64,000 nucleotides of DNA, taken from contig NC_057815.1 in assembly GCF_910594005.1 (NCBI RefSeq), positions 83,747,552 through 83,811,551 of the forward strand. The letters run 5' to 3'. This stretch comes from Cervus elaphus. Lineage: Eukaryota; Chordata; Mammalia; Artiodactyla; Cervidae. The translations under genes were made by a program, and so were the position numbers. The notes beneath the pieces were generated by a model. It had not been told where the DNA came from. It worked only from the letters and a program-made list of their open reading frames with translations, and ran no database searches. Of this stretch, positions 57,797 through 64,000 are shown piece after piece (the stretch's first letter is position 1; every line of letters begins with the position of its first letter).

Positions 57797-57956
57797 AAGT
57801 ATTTATTGAATTTGTTACAATATTGTTTCTGTTTTATGGTTTGTTTTTCTGATCTCAAGGCATATTGGACCTTAGCTCTCTGATCCCCTGATCCACACCC
57901 CCTGTATTAGAACACAAAGCTTCAACCACTGGACAGCCAGGGACATCCTTTAACAC
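57797..57956 (-). mobile_element. CHR-type SINE, diverged
   Basis: Reverse complement: 'attgaatttgttacaatattgtttctgttttatg', 'ttggaccttagctctctgatccc', 'caaccactggacagccaggga'. The head is at the right. Confidence 0.72.
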
Positions 57957-58655
57957 ATATTTTTAAAACTTAATTTTCTTGACTTCCTCTCCAAATACAG
58001 TTAGATGGCTATGTTTATTATTGTGTGTGTGAGGTATATAATAGAAACCAAGTATTTCACTTAAAGATAGGAAACGGGGTAGTTTATTTGATACTTATTA
58101 TATAAAGGGGGCATTAAGGCTCAAAGGCCCCATAGGTATATGGCTTACATATTGTCCTGTGGTTGTCCTAAGGTCTGGAATCTATTCAGAATTACTGTAG
58201 CATCCTAGTCAAGGAAGTGATCATCAATTCAACATCTTTCCTAGCCTTATGTGATCTACTTGCTGGCAAATTATCTTAAATATTTCTTAATTCTGGATTC
58301 TTCATTCTGAGGTAGATGGAGCATATGATCATACTTGCCCAGCACAGGTTAGTGTACAACTTTTATAAATAATACAATTCCTGTAATATTTTAGCATCTT
58401 TTTCTCACAGTCATAAGGGTATGGATTTGAAAGGTAAATAGTAGTGTCATCCTTCTTACTGACAAACAAGTAAAGAATATAACTTACTGAGGACTCAAGA
58501 GCTCTTTTGCAATAAAGAGTCAGACTCTATTTTCAATGTTTAATTGCTGACAAAATCCGACATCCCATGCCACCATCTTTCCCACTTGCTCCAACTGAAC
58601 AAGACAATAAGAAAATTCACGCACTTTCTCCTTTGGCACAGGCAGGAAGTTCTTA
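57957..58655. other. Non-coding sequence, nothing recognised
   Basis: About 700 bp AT-rich spacer. Confidence 0.45.
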
Positions 58656-58659
58656 GCAC

Positions 58660-59091
58660 ATGCACTGGGCTGAATTCCTGTCCATCAGGAATCTCAGAAT
58701 GTGACTGCTTTCTGAAATGGGGTCTTTGCAGATGTAACTGACTAAGTTAAAATGAGTTCATACTGGATTACGGTGGGCCCTTAAAGCAATAAGACTGAGG
58801 TCTTTATAAGAAAAGGAGAAGGAAGACCATATGACGATGGAGACATAGATTGGAGTGAGGCAGTTACTAGCCAAAAAATGCCAAGATTTTCTAGCAACCA
58901 CCAGAGACAGGGAGAGAGGCATGGAACAGATTTTCTCTGATTCCCCACAGTGAACTAACCTTACTGTCACTGACATCACACAAGTGATTTTAAACTTCTA
59001 GCCTCCATAAATGTTAGAGAAAAAGTTTCTGGTGTTTAGGCCACCTGGTTTCTGACAATTTGTTACAACGATAAAGGACTAAGATACCATG
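58660..59091 (+). mobile_element. MaLR-type (ERVL-related) solo LTR remnant
   Basis: 'gggctgaattcctgtccatcagg', 'aaatggggtctttgcagatgtaactgactaagttaaaatgag', 'ttcatactggattacggtgggccct', 'aggtctttataagaaaagg' and 'tctagcctccataaatgttagag...gccacctggtttctgac' follow the order of mammalian apparent LTR retrotransposon LTRs (MLT1/MST-like). It is non-coding, with no internal viral genes nearby. The subfamily is not determined. Confidence 0.65.
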
Positions 59092-59365
59092 CGTTCCCTG
59101 ACCCTTGCATAAGAAAGCTTACCCTGGACACATCATCTAAGCACAAGAAATCCAAAGCCAGAGAGTCTTCTGTTTTCTTTCAAGTCTTTTTTGGATTTGC
59201 TTGGGAGCCTGCTTTGCTAGCCCCAGAAAGCCTCATTTCATGATGAAGTTGGTAAATCTCTTCATACCCTCTTGATGGGATATGTGGCATTATCATCCTC
59301 AATATATGAACCAAACTTGGGGAGGAGGTTTATCCCACTTCCACCCCAATAACTACATTGCTGTT

Positions 59366-59737
59366 CTTGTTGAGTCACTGTCATATCTGACTCTTTGTGA
59401 CCACATGGATTGCAACACACCAGGCTTCTCTGTCCTTCACTATCTCCGGGAATTTGTTCAAACTCATGTCCATTGTGATGGTGATGCTATGTAACCATCT
59501 CATCCTCTGTTGCCATCCCCCCTCCCCCGCAAATCTTTCCTAGCATGAGGGTCTTTTCTGATGAGTCCGCACTGCACATCAGGTGACCAAAGTATTGGAG
59601 CTTTACCATCAGTCCTGCCAATGAATATTCAGGGCTGATTTCTTTTAGGATTGACTGATTTGATCTCCTTGTGGTTCAAGGGGCTCTCCAGAATCTTCTC
59701 CAGTATCACATTTCAAAAGCACCAATTCTTCGACGCT
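59366..59737 (-). mobile_element. Older BovB 3' fragment
   Basis: 'tatctgactctttgtgaccacatggattgcaacacaccagg' through 'agcaccaattcttcgacgct' matches the BovB 3' end in reverse, with many substitutions and a C-rich expansion at 59515-59530. Confidence 0.87.
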
Positions 59738-59994
59738 ACGTTACCTGTCTTCTAAGTCAAGTTCTGACACTGAATGACTATGCTAAGTCCCCTATATGTG
59801 ATCAAGTTCCATTCTGAGTGCAAATCCATTAAATCCATTTGTTCATAAGTCCAACAAAATTAGCCTAGGTACCCAACTAACACAATTGGCTATATAGTAC
59901 CATACTGTAATAGGTTTATAATAATATTCACACTAATAATGCATAAAAACAAACACAAAAATAGAGAAAATATTTTTAATCTTATAATATCTTG

Positions 59995-61881
59995 AAACCA
60001 TCCCCAAGAAAAAGAAATGCAAAAAAGCAAAATGGCTGCTTGAGGAGGCCTTACAAATAGCTGAGAAAAGAAGAGAAGCAAAAAGCAAAGGAGAAAAGGA
60101 AAGATATACCCATGTGAATGCAGAGTTCCAAAGAATAGAAAAGAGAGATAAGAAAGCCTTCCTCAGTAATCAGTGCAAAGAAATAGAGGGAAAAAATAGA
60201 ATGGGAAAGACTAGAGATCTCTTCAAGAAAATTAGAGATACCAAGGGAATATTTCATGCAAAGATGGGCTCAATAAAGGACAGAAATGGTATAGACCTAA
60301 CAGAAGCAGAATATAATAATAAGAGGTGGCAGAATACACAGAAGAACTATGCAAAAAAGATCTTCACGCCCCAGATAATCACAATGGTGTGATCACTCAC
60401 CTAGAGCCAGACATCCTGGAATGCGAAGTCAAGTGGGCCTTAGTAAGCATCACTACGAACAAAGCTAGTGGAGGTGATGGGATTCCAGTTGAGCTATTTC
60501 AAATCCTAAAAGATGATGCTGTGAAAGTGCTGCACTCAATATGCCAGCAAATTTGGAAAAATCAGCAGTGGCCACAGGACTGGTAAAGGTCAGGTTTCAT
60601 TCCAATCCCAAAGACAAACTACCACCCAATTGCACTCATCTCACGAGCTAGTAAAGTAATACTCAAAATTTTCCAAGCCAGCCATGAACCGTGAACTTCC
60701 AGATGTTCAAACTGGTTTTAGAACAGGCAGAGGAACCAGAGATCAAATTTCCAATATCCGTTGGATTATTGAAAAAGCAAGACAGTTCCAGAAAAACATC
60801 TACTTCTGCTTTACTGACTACACTAAAGCCTTTGACTGTGTGGATTACCACAAACTGTGGAAAATGCTTAAAGAGATGGGAATACCAGAACTTCTGACCT
60901 GCCTCTTGAGAAATCTGTATGCAGGACAAGAAACAACAGTTAGAACTAGACATGGAACAACAGACTGGATCGAAATAGGAAAAGAAGTATGTCAAGGCTG
61001 TATATTGTCACCCTGCTTATTTAACTTCTATGCAGAGTACATCATGAGAAACACTGGGCTGGATGAAGCACAAGCTGGAATCAACATTGCTGGGAGAAAC
61101 ATCAATAACCTTAGATATGCAGATGACACCATCCTTATAGCAGAAAGCAAAGAGGAACTAAAGAGCCTTTTGATGAAAGTGAAAGAGGAGAATGAAAAAG
61201 TTGACTTAAAGCTCAACATTCAGAAAACTAAGATCATGGCCTCTGGCCCCATCACTTCATGGCAAATAGATTGGGAAACATCGGAAACAGTAACAGACTT
61301 TGCATTTTTGGGCTCCAAAATCACTGCAGATGGTGACTGCAGCCATGAAATTAAGATACTTCCTCCTTGGAAGGACATTTATGACAAACCTAGACAGCAT
61401 ATTAAAAAGCAGAGACATTATTTTGCCAACAAAGGTCCGTCTAGTCAAGGCTATGGTTTTTCCAGTAGTCATGTATGGATGTGAGAGCTGGCCATAAAGA
61501 AAGCTGAGCACTGAAGAATTAATGCTTTAGAAGTGTGGTGTTGGAGAAGACTCTTGGACTGCAAGGAGATCCAACCAGACAATCCTAAAGGAAATCAGTC
61601 CTGAATATTCATTGGAAGAACTAATGCTAAAGCTGAATCTCCAATACTGTGGCCCCCTGATGCAAAGAACTGACTCATTTGAAAAGACTCTGATGCTGAG
61701 AAAGATTGAAGGCGGGAGGAGAAGGGGATGACAGAGGATGAGATGGTTCGATGGCATCACTAACTCAATAGGCATGAATGTGAGTAAACTCCAGGAGTTA
61801 GTGATGGACAGGGAGGCCTGTTGTGCTGCAGTCCATGGGGTCGCAAAGAATCAGACACGACTGAGCAACTGAACTGAACTG
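59995..61881 (+). mobile_element. BovB LINE, 5'-truncated, 1887 bp
   Basis: Plus orientation, starting in the Lys-rich segment between endonuclease and RT ('ccccaagaaaaagaaatgc') and ending with the 'actgaactgaactg' 3' terminus. A 9-bp target duplication, aatatcttg, lies at 59986-59994 and 61882-61890. Confidence 0.93.
60001..61484 (+). pseudogene. BovB reverse transcriptase, frameshifted
   Basis: Three overlapping frames make up the RT: 60001-60392, 60326-60586 (ends in TAA) and 60684-61484. The last is a 266-codon open stretch with 'FTDYTKAFD' (palm), 'GCILSPCLF' and the YADD catalytic motif at 61116-61127. A further shift near 61355 moves the C-terminus ('YGCES') into the 61300-61497 frame. 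The endonuclease domain is missing. At least three frame breaks make it non-functional, although the catalytic residues remain. Confidence 0.9.
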
Positions 61882-62145
61882 AATATCTTGTAAAGTATAA
61901 TACTGTACATCATCACTGCTTTATTCTTGCTTCTGGACATACCCGGCTTGAAAAAAGATACTCTACTACTCTTCTCTATCCAGTTCTGTACAGTAAAATG
62001 CATAAAAGTGCAGCCACCTGAAGAGGACGCATGCACATGATCATGTACTCTGGGTAGGTGAACTAACTTTCATGGTTGGACATGCGCATGCACATTCACA
62101 TCTTTGAAAGTTTGCAACTTGAAGGTTTGTATGTAGGAGAATTAC

Positions 62146-63046
62146 AGTACTTAGATTTGAGGAAGGCAGATAGCATTTGGTGATTTCTCTTTTTTCATCT
62201 ACAAATGGGTAGTTTGAGCAATAATTACAGTTGCCAAATATGAGAACTAAGGGTTATAAGTTTCCATTCTGAGGTCCATGATAGATAGCTTTGTGAAGTC
62301 TTTCTAGCTAAGCATAGGACGGAGTTTCATTTTCCTTCTCAACAGGGTAGTATAAGAAATTACCCCAGTAGCTTTTTATCCCCAGAAGTCTATGAAACGT
62401 ATGGATGCCCATCACTAGTAATTTATCATTCAATTTCTGACTAGTTTTATGCAGTCTATTGTCTTGGTACTCTTGCTCCCCTAAACCTCATAGCTGTATT
62501 CTTGCCTTCTTCTAGTGCTTCTTTAGTATTGATGACCTGGTATACAACCTCATCCTTCTCAGTATTTACTTCTGCTTCCAAATTGACCTGCAATTATCAG
62601 GATGAACACTTTCAATATTTAGTAATCTATCCATAAGTTTTATTCTAACCTGGCTTGCTGGAGGCTGAAGTAATATTGAATGTGCAGAAATGTCAAGGCA
62701 TGCTTATTTAATTCTTCAAACCATGCATAATGATGGTATTTATTATTCTTTGCAGGTGGTTTACATTCTATGCAAAAAAAGGGGCAGTTACGTGTGCCTC
62801 AGCCAAGAAATGAAAATGTCTACTACATGTATAGGATCTTTAAAGTTTAAAGGAAAAATTAAAGTTTAAAGGAAATCTTTATGAAAGGAAAAGAAAGAGT
62901 TGAACTGAGAGATGAACTGACTCTGTCTTAATATGCTTTCTATTAGCTTTTGCAATCTGCTTTTGCATTCAGAAATGAGAGGAGTTTCCTGGTGTGACCT
63001 CTTCTATGCCTTCCATTCCATTTTACGCGCTAACACAAATATCAGA
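62146..63046. other. Non-coding sequence, nothing recognised
   Basis: About 900 bp spacer. No gene or repeat family identified. Confidence 0.45.
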
Positions 63047-63056
63047 AATTAACTGT

Positions 63057-63275
63057 GTGTGCGCTCAGTTGCTTCCCTTGTGTCTGACTCTTTGCCACCT
63101 GATAGACTGTAACCCACCAGACTCCTCTGTCCGTGGGATTTTCCCAGCAAGAATACTGGAGTGGGTTGCTGTTCCCTCCTCCAGGGGATCTTCCAGACCC
63201 AAGGTTCTCACTCATGTTTTCTACATCTCCTGCACTGCAGGCAGATTCTTTACCTCTGAGCCATTGGGGAAGCCT
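63057..63275 (-). mobile_element. Bov-tA SINE
   Basis: Complete Bov-tA on the minus strand: head 'aggcttccccaatggctcag' at the right, 'ggcagattctttacc' block, BovB-like body and a 'gtgtgtgcgctcag' tail at the left. A short flanking repeat, ttaact, near 63047 and 63276 may be its target duplication. Confidence 0.9.
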
Positions 63276-63330
63276 TAACTATAAGAGACTGTAATAATCA
63301 AGGACAGAGGCTTGGTGAACTGGACCAAAA

Positions 63331-63356
63331 ATAATGATAATAATAATAATAATAAT
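63331..63356. repeat. (ATA/TAA)n microsatellite
   Basis: Eight or so uninterrupted TAA units. Confidence 0.92.
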
Positions 63357-63454
63357 CTACAGTTCAAGGAGTCTCTGCTTTTCTCTTGCTTAATAGCCTT
63401 AAGCCAATCACTAAACTTCTTTGAGTCATAAAGCTGCTCCACTTTGATAAGAAC

Positions 63455-63546
63455 CCATGGCTGATTCATGTCAATGTATGGCAAAAACCACTACAATATT
63501 GTTAAGCAATTAGCCTCCAATTAAAATAAATAAAATTTTTAAAAAA
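63455..63546 (+). mobile_element. L1 3'-terminal stub, about 90 bp
   Basis: 'catggctgattcatgtcaatg' through 'gcctccaattaaaataaataaa' with an A-rich tail is the last 90 or so bases of a ruminant L1. Only the 3' end was copied. Confidence 0.85.
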
Positions 63547-64000
63547 GAAGGTAAACTAGAAAACACTTTAACCTTTACAGCCTTCTGCATTTCTTTGATT
63601 TAACTGGTGTTTATTGGAATCACAGAGGGACAGGATCCAGTAAAAATAAACCTCCCATTCAAAACTCACCTCCATTATAGAACATGAAATGATGTTAGAA
63701 CTACAAATACAAAGATAAGGAAGAGGGAATGAACCTTCATCATTTTTCACTGGACTAAAAGGAATTCAGACTAAAAGCAGACCCACTCAAGCTGCTACTA
63801 ATTATATATTCAGTTAAGGTGCATTTAATACAATGATATTGCCATTCTCTATTACACCTTGATCATTAAGAAACATCTTTGCAGTCACTAAAGTTTGCAT
63901 ATAAATATCCTAACACTGCTTAACTTTGTGTTTTCATTGGTAGGGAAAGTATAAAAATATTTGAGACTTTGCATTATAAAATGTGGAATGATGTAAGTAA
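63547..64000. other. Non-coding sequence, nothing recognised
   Basis: AT-rich spacer to the window end. No gene or repeat identified. Confidence 0.45.

Larger units (their letters stand above)
59765..62145 (+). mobile_element. Tigger-like DNA transposon remnant split by BovB
   Basis: The left part (59765-59985: 'taagtcccctatatgtgatcaagttcc', 'gttcataagtccaacaaaattagcctaggtacccaactaac') and right part (61891-62145: 'aagtttgcaacttgaaggtttgtatgtaggag') look like the two ends of one non-autonomous DNA transposon. The ends are roughly inverted relative to each other. The family is uncertain. A BovB copy sits between them. Confidence 0.6.

Noticed and set aside
58660..59091. A provirus around the MaLR-type LTR
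   Set aside because: No gag, pol or env-like frame and no second LTR lie within reach. It looks like an old solo LTR.
1..64000. CRISPR array, operon, phage, integrative element or bacterial regulatory features
   Set aside because: All repeats present are eukaryotic interspersed or simple repeats. No spacer/repeat periodicity or prokaryotic gene organisation was seen.

Overview
This window reads as nuclear DNA from a bovid (cattle, sheep, goat or a close relative). The basis is the repeat content. There are 13 segments of the RTE-type LINE BovB. Fourteen tRNA-headed or BovB-tailed SINE segments (Bov-tA and Bov-A2 types) are present, along with CHR-type SINEs and several copies of a ruminant-type L1 whose 3' end reads through 'gcctccaactaataaa'. 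The species cannot be told from this window. Family names are from memory, without a database search.

I found no host protein-coding gene, rRNA, tRNA gene, CRISPR array or operon-like structure. Every open reading frame with recognisable protein content belongs to a retrotransposon: L1 ORF2 on the + strand at 772-2583, 9593-10990 and 33565-34200, and BovB endonuclease/reverse transcriptase at 14740-15426 (-), 22249-22506 (-), 52307-54300 (-) and 60001-61484 (+). All are 5'-truncated, frameshifted or interrupted. The longest is a 603-codon open L1 ORF2 remnant.

Layout. 1-13 kb: a young-looking L1, a second, broken L1, and single BovB and Bov-tA insertions in AT-rich sequence. 13-23 kb: two ~1.13 kb BovB copies, both on the minus strand and cut at almost the same internal point. 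23-31 kb: mostly single-copy sequence with a GC-rich pocket, an 18-G run, microsatellites and a 95-bp BovB stub. 31-35 kb: an old L1 split by BovB, then a recent L1 with a perfect 15-bp target duplication. 35-48 kb: SINEs plus three nested structures (MIR/L1/SINE/BovB at 39.8-41.0 kb, L1/Bov-tA/BovB at 42.3-43.2 kb, and an internally deleted BovB at 44.6-45.4 kb). 48-50 kb: little recognisable. 50-56.5 kb: an old L1 split by a long BovB (4.36 kb with its own nested BovB) and by a SINE with a foldback 5' junction. 56.5-64 kb: an MaLR-type LTR, a DNA transposon split by a BovB copy, one Bov-tA and an L1 3' stub.

The target-site duplications (TSDs) seen directly in the sequence allow the nested insertions to be ordered in time. 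I see no evidence for an undescribed gene system. The points most worth checking are the insertion structures: shared truncation, foldback junction, internal deletion and near-full-length nested BovB.
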